NCBI GenBank assembly: GCA_910579725.1
Contig: CAJTUD010000015.1
Coordinates: 1-44,090 of the forward strand
Direction of reading: 5' to 3'
Length of the DNA: 44,090 bases
DNA from: an uncultured Oscillospiraceae bacterium
Lineage (GTDB): Bacteria > Bacillota > Clostridia > Oscillospirales > Oscillospiraceae
Made by a program: the position numbers and the translations under genes. Positions 6,329-15,031 of the stretch are shown one piece after another. The first letter of the stretch is position 1; the number at the start of each line of letters is the position of its first letter. The notes under the pieces are model-generated. The model made no database searches and was not told the DNA's origin. It saw only the letters and a list, made by a program, of their open reading frames with translations.

Positions 6329-7129
6329 ATGCTGATCGGGTGCTGTATTGATCTTTTCCGGTATGATACTCTGGCAGCCTGCGGATTTGATTCCATCACT
6401 CTGGCAGCTAAGGATGTGGTGGAATGGGATGAGGAAACTTTCCGCAGCGCCCAAAAGAAGTTAAAAGACGGACCCCTGAAGACCATAAGTCTGAACAGCT
6501 TTTGTACGCCCGGCCTGCGCCTGAACGGCAGCGGCTTTGATTTGGCAGCGGTGGAAGCCTATACCCGTCGGGTGTGTCAGCGAGGAAGCCGGTTGGGATT
6601 TCGAATGATTGGAATCGGCGCACCGGCTTCCCGAAGCCTGCGGCCCGGTGATGCTCTCCCGCAGTGCAGGGAACAATTCAAGCACTCCCTGTCGGTCATG
6701 TGCCGGGTGGCCAGGGATTACGGTATGGAGATTCTGCTGGAATCCGTATGTTCCTTGGAGTGTAATTTTATCACAACCACACGAGAAGCACTTCAACTGC
6801 TCCGGGAATTGAAGGAGCCGAACCTGCATTTGGTATACGATATTTACCACGAGTATATGGAGAATCAGCCCCTCTCTGTTATTGCAGAAGCGGCTGAAGA
6901 GATCCGGGTGGTGCATATTGCGCAAAACGTCGACAATAGACGCGCATATTTGCATGCAGATCAAGCCGAAATTTATCGCGCTTACTGGGATGCTCTGAAA
7001 AACGCCGGCTATACTGGCGAGTGGAGTCTGGAGTGCTTTGAGGGAGACCCCAAACAGCAGATTCCAGCAAGCATGGAAATTATCCGGCATTTGGGTACGA
7101 GAAGTCGAGACAGGGGGGTGACGCAGTAA
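6329..7129 (+). CDS. Sugar phosphate isomerase/epimerase-like TIM barrel
   Basis: 266 residues of the xylose isomerase-like/AP endonuclease 2 barrel family. Candidate metal ligands in the expected order: E138 (LLESV), D171 and H174 (VYDIYHEY), H196 (VVHIAQN) and E235 (SLECFEGD). Relatives include hydroxypyruvate isomerases, tagaturonate or ketose epimerases and inosose dehydratases, so a sugar- or keto-acid isomerisation is plausible but unproven. The ATG at 6329 follows TAAGGAG; a longer in-frame start lies inside the SDR gene and was rejected. Its stop TAA overlaps the next ATG (TAATG), so translation is coupled to the first lyase paralogue. Confidence 0.8.
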   Translation: MLIGCCIDLFRYDTLAACGFDSITLAAKDVVEWDEETFRSAQKKLKDGPLKTISLNSFCTPGLRLNGSGFDLAAVEAYTRRVCQRGSRLGFRMIGIGAPASRSLRPGDALPQCREQFKHSLSVMCRVARDYGMEILLESVCSLECNFITTTREALQLLRELKEPNLHLVYDIYHEYMENQPLSVIAEAAEEIRVVHIAQNVDNRRAYLHADQAEIYRAYWDALKNAGYTGEWSLECFEGDPKQQIPASMEIIRHLGTRSRDRGVTQ

Positions 7130-8076
7130 TGTTTCAGGGTTCTTTAAAAAGTATGCTTTCGGAAAAGCAGTGCCTCTCACCCTGTGTATGGGATTGCTTT
7201 TCCATGAAGGCTGTGGAGCTGGCGGGTTTTGACTGTGCGCTGCTCAGCGGCGCCGCTGTGGCTGAAAATGTAATGGGATATCCTGATCTGGGCATCATGA
7301 CAGTGGACGAGCTGCTGTTTGTAACAGAGCGGGTGGCGCACTACGCATCCATTCCTCTGCTGGTGGACTTTGATGAAGGGTATGGTGACAGTCCACTGAA
7401 TGTAGCCCGGAATGTGGAGAGGCTCCTTCGAGCTGGAGCAGCGGGCTTTACCTTGGATGATGGTATGGGAATCCGCGGCTATGCCCGGTTGGCCCAGAAC
7501 AACCAGATTGCCCAAGTGAAACAAGGGATTTGCGTCAGGCCATACGAAGTGGTTTCCTCCAGCCGCTTTATGGCCAAGATCAAGGCAGCGCTGGATGTGC
7601 TGCGGGGAACAGACTGCGTGCTGATTGCCCGGACAGAGTCCAGACCTGTCAACGGCCTGGACGATGCCATTGACCGCTGCAAACGGGCTCAAGACGCGGG
7701 AGCGCCCATGACGCTGGTCAATCGTTTCTACAGCATTGAGGAGTGCCGGCAGGCGGCAGCGGTACTGGACGGCTGGAAAATGTATCCGGATATTGTAGTA
7801 CAGCCGGATGGCAGTTCTGAGGTAGAGCTGGAGGAAATACGAGAGTTGGGCTTCAACTACGTAACTATGCACTATTTGGAAAAGGGTGCTATGTACGGAA
7901 TGCTGGACTACGGCCTGCACAATTTTGCCAATAAAACCACGGTTTATTCCGAGCTTCACGATATGGGCGGTATTGACCGGGAGCTGCGGCAAAGGGCGAT
8001 GGGCAACAGCGCTGCCGCGCTGCTCCGCAGGGAACGGGAATACTTTGGCCCTGTACACGGCAGTATGAATCATTGA
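7129..8076 (+). CDS. Isocitrate lyase/PEP mutase-superfamily protein, paralogue 1
   Basis: 315 residues. The fold is recognised from PCVWDCFSMKAVELAGFDC near the N-terminus, LGIMTVDE (54-61), the metal-binding VDFDEGYGD (79-87) and CVLIARTES in the middle barrel. Superfamily members cleave or form C-C or P-C bonds next to a carboxylate. Most lyases have a loop of the type EDQ-x-x-P-K-K/R-C-G-H; here the corresponding place reads TLDDGMGIRG (about 108-117), so the catalytic cysteine and lysines are absent. Oxaloacetate hydrolase- or decarboxylase-like chemistry is possible, and the substrate is unknown. It is the most divergent of three tandem copies and has a longer C-terminus. Confidence 0.82.
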   Translation: MFQGSLKSMLSEKQCLSPCVWDCFSMKAVELAGFDCALLSGAAVAENVMGYPDLGIMTVDELLFVTERVAHYASIPLLVDFDEGYGDSPLNVARNVERLLRAGAAGFTLDDGMGIRGYARLAQNNQIAQVKQGICVRPYEVVSSSRFMAKIKAALDVLRGTDCVLIARTESRPVNGLDDAIDRCKRAQDAGAPMTLVNRFYSIEECRQAAAVLDGWKMYPDIVVQPDGSSEVELEEIRELGFNYVTMHYLEKGAMYGMLDYGLHNFANKTTVYSELHDMGGIDRELRQRAMGNSAAALLRREREYFGPVHGSMNH

Positions 8077-8099
8077 TGAGATTTGTGGGAGGATAAGCG

Positions 8100-9008
8100 A
8101 TGCTGGAACCAAAAAAAGCAAGATTCATGGATCTGCTCAAGCAGGGTGAGATGGTATTTGCACCCTGTATCTGGGACTGCTACTCTGCCAAGGCGGCGGA
8201 GCTGTCCGGATTCAAGGCGGTGCTGCTGGCGGGCACGCCGGCGGCGGCGGCATTGACGGGCACACCGGATCTGGGAATTATGACAGTGGATGAGCTGATT
8301 TATCTGACAGAGCGGGTAGCGGCTTTTTCCCCCCTGCCCGTCCTGGTGGACTTTGACGAGGGATACGGAGACAGTCCTCTGAATACGTATCGCAACGTCT
8401 CTCGTCTGGTACAGGCCGGATGTCAGGGCTTCACTCTGGATGACGGCATGGGTATCCGGGGCTGTACGCGAATGAGCCGGGTACAGCCGGGAGAGCATCC
8501 TTACGAGTTGGTATCCCGAGAGCAATTTGCCGCCAAGATCCGCGCCGCATTGCGGGCAATTGAAGGCACAGACACAGTGCTGATTGCCAGAACCGAAATA
8601 CGCATCAACGAAGGCTTTGACGAGGCCATCTACCGTATGAAAATGGCGGAGGACCTGGGCGCTCACATGACCATGATCAACAATGTCCGCGGCATTGAAG
8701 AGGCCCGGTATGTAGCCGAGACCTGCAAAGGCTGGAAGATGTATCCGGATATCGTATCTCACAACGGCAAGTCTGATGCCAGCCTGAATGAACTGCTGGA
8801 GCTCAATTTCAATCTTGTGACCATGCACTTCTTTGAGAAGGCATCCATTGCCGCTATGATTCAGCATGGCCGTGAAAACTTCAAGAACAACAGCACCGTT
8901 TATTCTGATACCTTTGATATGGGTATTACGCCGGAGGAACGGGCTGCCATCAGTGGTATGAACGGGCAGAAATGGCTGGATCTGGAAAAGTCCTTTTATC
9001 AGGATTGA
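8100..9008 (+). CDS. Isocitrate lyase/PEP mutase-superfamily protein, paralogue 2
   Basis: 302 residues, very close to paralogue 3 and clearly related to paralogue 1. Same landmarks: MVFAPCIWDCYSAKAAELSG, the LLAGTPAAAALTG loop, LGIMTVDE, VDFDEGYGD (83-91), TLDDGMGIRG in place of the usual cysteine loop, and TVLIARTE. Chemistry is inferred only at superfamily level. A GGAGG site precedes the ATG by 7 bases. A 114-base stretch (8288-8401) is identical at DNA level to 9239-9352 in paralogue 3, including silent positions, which suggests recent duplication or gene conversion. Confidence 0.82.
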   Translation: MLEPKKARFMDLLKQGEMVFAPCIWDCYSAKAAELSGFKAVLLAGTPAAAALTGTPDLGIMTVDELIYLTERVAAFSPLPVLVDFDEGYGDSPLNTYRNVSRLVQAGCQGFTLDDGMGIRGCTRMSRVQPGEHPYELVSREQFAAKIRAALRAIEGTDTVLIARTEIRINEGFDEAIYRMKMAEDLGAHMTMINNVRGIEEARYVAETCKGWKMYPDIVSHNGKSDASLNELLELNFNLVTMHFFEKASIAAMIQHGRENFKNNSTVYSDTFDMGITPEERAAISGMNGQKWLDLEKSFYQD

Positions 9009-9050
9009 TGAATTCAGCGGGATTGGCCGCATGGCCGGAAAGGAAGCGCT

Positions 9051-9959
9051 ATGCCAGGCAAAACCAAACTGAGATTTATGGACATGCTGAAAAACGGCGA
9101 AATGGTATTTGCCCCTTGCGTCTGGGACTGCTATTCCGCCAAGGCAGCAGAATTATCCGGATTCAAGGCGGTGCTGCTGGCGGGCACACCGGCGGCGGCA
9201 GCACTGACAGGCACACCGGATCTGGGGATCATGACGGCGGATGAGCTGATTTATCTGACAGAGCGGGTAGCGGCTTTTTCCCCCCTGCCCGTCCTGGTGG
9301 ACTTTGACGAGGGATACGGAGACAGTCCTCTGAATACGTATCGCAACGTCTCCCGTCTGGTACAGGCCGGATGTCAGGGATTCACCCTGGACGACGGCAT
9401 GGGTATCCGGGGCTGGAGCCGTCTGGCGGCAGTCAAACCGGGGGAGCACCCTTACGAACTGGTATCCCGAGAGCAGTTCGCCGCTAAAATCCGCGCCGCG
9501 CTGAAGGCAATTGAAGGTACGGACACAGTGCTTATCGCCAGAACGGAGGTGCGATGCAACGAAGGCTTTGACGAGGCCATCTACCGCATGAAAATGGCGG
9601 AGGACCTGGGCGCCCACATGACCATGATCAACAAGGTCTGCGGCATTGAGGAGGCCCGGTATGTAGCCGAGACCTGCAAAGGCTGGAAAATGTATCCGGA
9701 TATTATATCCCATAACGGCAAGACCGATGCCAGTCTGGACGAACTGCTGAAGCTCAATTTTAATCTTGTGACCATGCACTTCTTTGAGAAGGCATCCATC
9801 TCCGCTATGGTCAAGCATGGCAAGGAAAACTTTAAAAACGGGAATACCGTCTACTCAGATCTTTTTGAAACGGAACTGACACAGGAGGAGACCCAGCAAA
9901 TCCGCGGTATGAACGGCCAGAAATGGCTGGACTTTGAAAAGAGCTTCTATACAGATTGA
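9051..9959 (+). CDS. Isocitrate lyase/PEP mutase-superfamily protein, paralogue 3
   Basis: 302 residues, the same length as paralogue 2 and nearly co-linear with it without gaps. It keeps the VDFDEGYGD metal site and the unusual TLDDGMGIRG loop. Differences cluster in the segment after that loop (SRLAAVKPGEHP against TRMSRVQPGEHP) and in the last 40 residues, where substrate specificity or oligomer contacts may differ. The ATG follows GGAAGGAAGCGCT. It ends 78 bases before the substrate-binding protein gene; the gap holds only a small AGGCC/GGCCT hairpin. Whether 2 and 3 form a hetero-oligomer or act on related substrates cannot be told from sequence. Confidence 0.82.
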   Translation: MPGKTKLRFMDMLKNGEMVFAPCVWDCYSAKAAELSGFKAVLLAGTPAAAALTGTPDLGIMTADELIYLTERVAAFSPLPVLVDFDEGYGDSPLNTYRNVSRLVQAGCQGFTLDDGMGIRGWSRLAAVKPGEHPYELVSREQFAAKIRAALKAIEGTDTVLIARTEVRCNEGFDEAIYRMKMAEDLGAHMTMINKVCGIEEARYVAETCKGWKMYPDIISHNGKTDASLDELLKLNFNLVTMHFFEKASISAMVKHGKENFKNGNTVYSDLFETELTQEETQQIRGMNGQKWLDFEKSFYTD

Positions 9960-10037
9960 TTCCCGGCAGGCCGGATGGCCTTTGCTTCGTCACCTATCTC
10001 AGTACCGGGATAGAGATAAACATTATAGGAGGAACAT

Positions 10038-12068
10038 ATGAAAAAGATTGCAGCACTGCTTCTGGCCATTGTGATGGTTCTGTCCTTGGCCGCCTGCGGC
10101 GGCGAAGGGAACAACAATCCTGCCGGAACGCCCCCCTCTACATCCGATGACCCCAAAGACTCTGACAGCAGCATGCCCGATACACCGCAGGCGCCTGTGG
10201 ATGAAAACCTGCAGTTTCCTCTGCCTGCAACAATCCAGCACGATGTTGACGGCACAGTTATTATCGCCACTACTTCCAATATGAACGGCAACTTTGAGGT
10301 TGACCAGTTTGGCGGAACCGATACCATCGCGTATAAGTTAATTCACAATTATCATATCTCCGTCAATGACCGGGAAGGCAACCTGGTTGTCAACCCTCAG
10401 GTGGTCAGGAGCATGGATACCCAGGAGAATGCGGACGGCTCCAAGACCTATACCATCACAGTGTGGGATGACCTGTACTACAACGATGGCACCCAAATTA
10501 CGGCCAAGAACTTTGTCGCCTATCCGCTGCTGTTTTCTTCTCCTGTGGCGGTAGCTGCCGGCGGATATGGAATTGCTGGCAAATACTTTGACGGATATAC
10601 CGCTTTCCATGCAGGAGAAACAGAGGTCTTTGCAGGCATCCGGCTGCTGGACGACTTTACCTTCTCCTACACTGTGACAGCGGAGAATACTCCCTTCTAT
10701 TACGAGCTGAATATTCTGAACTGCTCTCAATACTCCAGATGCTATCCCATAGATTACAAAACGTGGATCGGGGAAGAATATGATATTGCCGACGACGGAA
10801 ACGGCTGCTATATCACCGGCGGCGAGTTTACCGCAGAAAAGCTGTCCCAGCATGTCAACGACACTCGCTATAACTGGCAGGCCGTCCGGACGGCTGGTCC
10901 GTACAAATTCAAGAATGTGGATCTGACCGCTCAGGTGGTGGAACTGACCGTAGATCCCATGTATAAGGGCAATTTTGAAGGCTACAAGCCCTCCATTGAA
11001 AATGTGGTTATCAAGTACGTCAATACTGCCACTATGCTGGATTCTCTTAAGACCGGCGAGGTTACATTGATTGAGGGTTTGAATACCGGTGAGATGATTA
11101 ACGCGGCGCTGGATCTGGAGACCGGAGGTGGCTATAACACCACCAGTTACCTGGCACTTCAGTACTTCAAGCTCTTTTTCCAGTGCGACTGGGGTCCCCA
11201 GCAGTTCATCCCCGTCCGGCAGGCTGTGGCCTATTTGCTGGATAGAGAAGGGTTGGTCAACACGATCATGCAGGGCTACGGTTCTGTAGTGGATGCTCCC
11301 ATCTCCAAGGAATACTGGATGTACAAGGAGTCCGAGGAGGAGATGATGGAGAGACTGAACGCCTACACATTTAATGTAGATAAGGCTGTTGAACTGCTGG
11401 TAAGCGACGGATGGATCTATGACGAAAACGGCAACGACTATGTCAGCGGCATCCGCTGGAAGCAGGTTACTCAGGAGGAGTATGATCGCGGCGATCCTGA
11501 CAATCGCTGCAAAAAGCTGGATGACGGCACCATTCTTATGCCTTTGGTATTGACATGGGCTGCCTACGAGGGCAACGCTGCCACCGAATCCATTGACATT
11601 CTGTTGGCCCAGGCCAAGACTACAGAAGAAGCTGGTATGAAAATTGAGCGCACCACTATGGCCGGCGCCGAGCTGCTCAAGTATCTCAACCGTTCCCCTG
11701 CGCCCGGTGAGCAGTACGCACAGCCTACCTACAGCTTCCTGAACCTCTCCACCGGTCTGAAGACCATCTTTGACCAGACCTACCGCTTCACGCTGGATCC
11801 TGACCTGATACTCAATAACAAAAACCGCTGCTTTGATGAGGAGCTTGACCGGCTGTCCATGGAGATGCTTATCGGTATGGACCCGGAAGATCATGAAGGC
11901 TTCCGCAAAATGTGGGTGGATTATAACGAACGCTTCAACTACCTGCTGCCGGAGATCCCTCTCTACAACGTAGAACTGTATACTATCTATTCCGATCATA
12001 TCCAAGGCTATGAAGTCACACCACACTTCACCTTCTATGATGCAATTGTAGAGGCTTGGTGGGAGTAA
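10038..12068 (+). CDS. ABC transporter solute-binding lipoprotein (SBP_bac_5 family)
   Basis: 676 residues. The N-terminus is a lipoprotein signal: KK, a hydrophobic stretch and lipobox LAAC with C20, then a Gly/Asn/Pro/Ser-rich linker to about residue 55. The mature part resembles family 5 binding proteins (DppA/OppA): AYKLIHNYHISVNDREGNLV, TITVWDDLYYNDGTQITAKN, TVDPMYKGN and the late VRQAVAYLLDREGLVN. At this length it is larger than the usual 530-600 residues, as is common for Firmicute members. It would capture an oligopeptide or other extended solute outside the cell for the permeases encoded just downstream. The ATG follows AGGAGGAAC. Confidence 0.92.
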   Translation: MKKIAALLLAIVMVLSLAACGGEGNNNPAGTPPSTSDDPKDSDSSMPDTPQAPVDENLQFPLPATIQHDVDGTVIIATTSNMNGNFEVDQFGGTDTIAYKLIHNYHISVNDREGNLVVNPQVVRSMDTQENADGSKTYTITVWDDLYYNDGTQITAKNFVAYPLLFSSPVAVAAGGYGIAGKYFDGYTAFHAGETEVFAGIRLLDDFTFSYTVTAENTPFYYELNILNCSQYSRCYPIDYKTWIGEEYDIADDGNGCYITGGEFTAEKLSQHVNDTRYNWQAVRTAGPYKFKNVDLTAQVVELTVDPMYKGNFEGYKPSIENVVIKYVNTATMLDSLKTGEVTLIEGLNTGEMINAALDLETGGGYNTTSYLALQYFKLFFQCDWGPQQFIPVRQAVAYLLDREGLVNTIMQGYGSVVDAPISKEYWMYKESEEEMMERLNAYTFNVDKAVELLVSDGWIYDENGNDYVSGIRWKQVTQEEYDRGDPDNRCKKLDDGTILMPLVLTWAAYEGNAATESIDILLAQAKTTEEAGMKIERTTMAGAELLKYLNRSPAPGEQYAQPTYSFLNLSTGLKTIFDQTYRFTLDPDLILNNKNRCFDEELDRLSMEMLIGMDPEDHEGFRKMWVDYNERFNYLLPEIPLYNVELYTIYSDHIQGYEVTPHFTFYDAIVEAWWE

Positions 12069-12099
12069 CCGCCGGATCAGGACCGGCATATTTCCGGGA

Positions 12100-12130
12100 G
12101 GGGAGTGAGTGTTGTCACTCACTCCCCTTT
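12100..12130 (+). terminator. Strong hairpin between binding protein and permease genes
   Basis: A perfect 12-bp stem, GGGGAGTGAGTG (12100-12111) with CACTCACTCCCC (12116-12127), TTGT loop and only TTT after it. Such hairpins after binding-protein genes often allow partial termination or protect the upstream mRNA, giving more binding protein than permease. That role is inferred here. Confidence 0.65.
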
Positions 12131-12162
12131 CAAAACCTTTATTCGACCAAAAGAGAAGAATT

Positions 12163-13182
12163 ATGATTAAATATGTATTTAAACGCCTGCTCTACATGGT
12201 AATAGTCTTTTTCCTCATTTCCTTTCTGGTCTACTGCCTGTTTGGACTGGTTCCCAATGATCCTGCTGCACTAGAGGTGGAGCCGCTGCGAGATCAGCTG
12301 GACCCAATTGCCTTTGAGCAGGTCTATCAGGAGGCGCGTGCCAGAATGGGACTGGATGATCCCCTGGGGATACGCTACCTGCGGTGGCTGGGGCTGTATC
12401 CGGATGTGGACAGTTCTGTCCCCAGCGGCGTGCTCCAGGGGAATCTGGGCTGGTCAAATATTTTCAAACAGGATATTATCGATGTGATCCGTGATCCTAT
12501 GAAAAACACGGTGCGGCTGAACCTGATGTCCACCCTCATTACTCTGATGATTACCATTCCCATTGGTATTCTGGCAGCGGTGAAAAAAAACACGGCCTTT
12601 GACCAGTCAGTACAGGTTGTCACTATTGTGGGACACAGCTTGCCTGTCTATATCATCGGGCTTGTATGCATCTATATCTTTTCGGTGAAACTTCGTTGGC
12701 TGCCAGTGGGCGGCATGAAGACCGCAGGTGAAAATCTTACCGGAATAGCAGAGATGCTGGATCGAGCATGGCACTATATTCTGCCATTGATTGTGGTGGT
12801 GGCAGCCAACCTGGGCAGTATGACCCGGTATGTCCGCGCAGCCATGATTGACGTACTCAGCATGGACTATATCCGTACCGCCCGGGCTAAAGGTCTTCGG
12901 GAAAAGGTGGTCATCTACTCCCACGCCTGGCGCAACGCCCTGCTGCCTGTGATCACCCAGATTATTTCCTGGTTTCTGAAGTTGTTTTCCGGTTCTGTAG
13001 TGGTGGAAAACACCTTCTCCTTTAACGGCATGGGCGCACTGAATGTCTATGCCCTCAATTCCCTGGACTATGAGCTGGCCATGGCTATTCAACTGTTCTT
13101 TACTATGGTCAGTCTCCTGGGTCTGCTGCTCTGTGATCTGGCCTACGGTATCGTGGACCCCAGAGTCCGCGTAAACAAATAG
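12163..13182 (+). CDS. ABC transporter permease, DppB/OppB type
   Basis: 339 residues. The N-terminal membrane helix follows KYVFKRLLYMV, and an extracytoplasmic segment contains the typical LGLDDPLGIRYLRWL and GNLGWS. Five further helices come after that. The EAA loop that contacts the ATPases is visible as DYIRTARAKGLREKVV followed by NALLPVIT. It forms the membrane channel with the second permease. The ATG at 12163 has a modest AGAGAAG site; an upstream in-frame start at 12109 falls within the intergenic hairpin and gives an untypical N-terminus. It ends 14 bases before the next permease gene. Confidence 0.92.
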   Translation: MIKYVFKRLLYMVIVFFLISFLVYCLFGLVPNDPAALEVEPLRDQLDPIAFEQVYQEARARMGLDDPLGIRYLRWLGLYPDVDSSVPSGVLQGNLGWSNIFKQDIIDVIRDPMKNTVRLNLMSTLITLMITIPIGILAAVKKNTAFDQSVQVVTIVGHSLPVYIIGLVCIYIFSVKLRWLPVGGMKTAGENLTGIAEMLDRAWHYILPLIVVVAANLGSMTRYVRAAMIDVLSMDYIRTARAKGLREKVVIYSHAWRNALLPVITQIISWFLKLFSGSVVVENTFSFNGMGALNVYALNSLDYELAMAIQLFFTMVSLLGLLLCDLAYGIVDPRVRVNK

Positions 13183-13196
13183 GAAGGAGAATCGTC

Positions 13197-15020
13197 ATGC
13201 GTGAACAAAGAAAAGCCTCGCGGTTGGTCACATGGTTCTACCGCCTGTTTGTTAATCCGGGCAAGGAAATCGACGCGCTGGGGGAGGATCAGATTACCAG
13301 CCCAGGCAAACAGATGCTCAAGAGTTACCTGCACAATAAAATTGCCATGACGGGTACCATCATTTTTCTGCTGACTCTGCTGCTGGTGCTGGTTGGGCCA
13401 TATTTCTTCCCAATTGACCTGTCCTATAACGACGTAACGCAAATGAATGTGACACCGGGGATGGATATGATGAAGGTACCTTCATCCATTGTCGGAAACA
13501 TTCGGGAGATTGAGCCAGGCAATACCTTTGGCTTTGGATTGACAGAAGACGGCAGGATCTACTGCTGGGGCAAGACAAAAGTGACCAACACCATTGATCT
13601 CAGGGATATCCCTGAAGAGGTTCAAAACGCCTCCATCGCACACATTGCCGTAGGCAGCGACCATGTGATTGCCGTTGACGGATCCGGAAAGCTGTATGCC
13701 TGGGGCAATGGCCGTCTCAAGCAATTGGATGTTCCCCGCTCCGCTCAGGGCCGTACAGTCAAGCAGCTGGATGCCGGAATGCAGTATAGCGCTCTGCTTG
13801 ACGAAAACGGCGAACTGGTTTTGTGGGGCAACGAAAACGCCACGGACTGCAAGGTAAAGAAAGCTTTTCAGGGACAGATCAGTCAGATAGCTTGCGCCGA
13901 TACGGCCTATATCGCTTTGCTGAAAGACGGCAGCGTGGCCTATACCGGCTTTAGTATCAATAACGTTCTGGCCGACATCCCGGAGGGACTGGATACCGGC
14001 GTGGTACAGGTGGCGGCTACTGCCACCACTGCTGCGGCGCTGAAAGCTGACGGTACTGTTGTTGTCTGGGGAAACGCTGCCAAGGGCGAGAACCGGGTAC
14101 CAGAAACTGGAAGCAGAATTGTGCGTCTCTACGGCGGCCGGTATCACTACACGGCCCAATTGGAGGACGGCGGCGTGATCTGTTGGGGAGACAATACCCA
14201 CGGGCAATCAACAGTGCCTGCTGCTGTTACCACGAATGCGGATATCCGGTACATGACCTCTGGCTGCTATCAGAACTATGTGATCACCTCGGATAACAAG
14301 CTGATCACTTGGGGACTGAAGGGATACCTCTGCGGTACCGATGAAATGGGACGGGATGTGCTGACACGGCTGATCAATGGCGGCAGAATTACCATGACTG
14401 TGGGAGCGGTATCTGTGGTGATCTCCCTGTTCATCGGAGTGATTCTGGGGTGCTGCGCGGGATACTTCGGCGGGGTGACTGATATGGTGGTCATGCGCCT
14501 GTCTGAGGTAGTTAACTCTCTGCCGTTTCTGCCGCTGGCCATGATCTTGTCATCGGTGCTGGGTTCCAGGGTGTCTCAGGAGGGAAAAATCTATCTCATT
14601 ATGGTTATCCAAGGCTTTCTGTATTGGACTACCTCCTGCCGCCTGGTGCGGGCTCAGGTTCTTCAAGCCAGAGAGAATGAATATGTGGTTGCCGCCCGCG
14701 CCATGGGAGAGAAGGAATCGAGCATCATGTTCAAACAGATTCTTCCGAATATCCTCTCTCAGCTGCTGGTAACGGCAACGTTGAGCTTTGCCAGCTGTAT
14801 GCTTACGGAATCCTCTCTGTCCTATCTGGGGTTCGGCGTCGTTGCCCCCACACCTACCTGGGGCAACATGCTCAAGGGCGCCAACAACTCCATTGTCATC
14901 CAGCAGTTCTGGTGGCGATGGGTATTCCCTGCCGTGGTATTTGGACTGTGTACGATTTGCATTAACCTGATGGGCGACGGTATGCGGGACGCCGTTGATC
15001 CGAAGGCGCTGGAACGCTAG
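13197..15020 (+). CDS. ABC permease (DppC/OppC type) with embedded seven-repeat RCC1-like domain
   Basis: 607 residues, about twice the usual 280-320. Residues 1-75 carry the cytoplasmic start and first membrane helix (about 50-71). Residues 104-378 contain seven units of about 41 residues of the RCC1 type, with -G-x-(V/I)-x-x-WG- endings at W124, W169, W210, T250 (degenerate), W291, W330 and W372. The last unit runs directly into the permease motif GTDEMGRDVLTRL (380-392). A normal permease core follows with the EAA loop EYVVAARAMGEKESS (495-509) and the C-terminal GDGMRDAVDP. The topology places the repeats outside the cell, next to the binding protein. A seven-bladed propeller is the natural prediction. 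The reading frame is continuous and has AAGGAGA before the ATG, so a sequencing artefact is unlikely. Confidence 0.92.
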   Translation: MREQRKASRLVTWFYRLFVNPGKEIDALGEDQITSPGKQMLKSYLHNKIAMTGTIIFLLTLLLVLVGPYFFPIDLSYNDVTQMNVTPGMDMMKVPSSIVGNIREIEPGNTFGFGLTEDGRIYCWGKTKVTNTIDLRDIPEEVQNASIAHIAVGSDHVIAVDGSGKLYAWGNGRLKQLDVPRSAQGRTVKQLDAGMQYSALLDENGELVLWGNENATDCKVKKAFQGQISQIACADTAYIALLKDGSVAYTGFSINNVLADIPEGLDTGVVQVAATATTAAALKADGTVVVWGNAAKGENRVPETGSRIVRLYGGRYHYTAQLEDGGVICWGDNTHGQSTVPAAVTTNADIRYMTSGCYQNYVITSDNKLITWGLKGYLCGTDEMGRDVLTRLINGGRITMTVGAVSVVISLFIGVILGCCAGYFGGVTDMVVMRLSEVVNSLPFLPLAMILSSVLGSRVSQEGKIYLIMVIQGFLYWTTSCRLVRAQVLQARENEYVVAARAMGEKESSIMFKQILPNILSQLLVTATLSFASCMLTESSLSYLGFGVVAPTPTWGNMLKGANNSIVIQQFWWRWVFPAVVFGLCTICINLMGDGMRDAVDPKALER

Positions 15021-15031
15021 AGGAGTGGGTT

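Noticed and set aside
10338..12122. 594-codon open frame on the minus strand
   Set aside because: Antisense to the solute-binding lipoprotein, which has a signal peptide, family motifs and a good start site.
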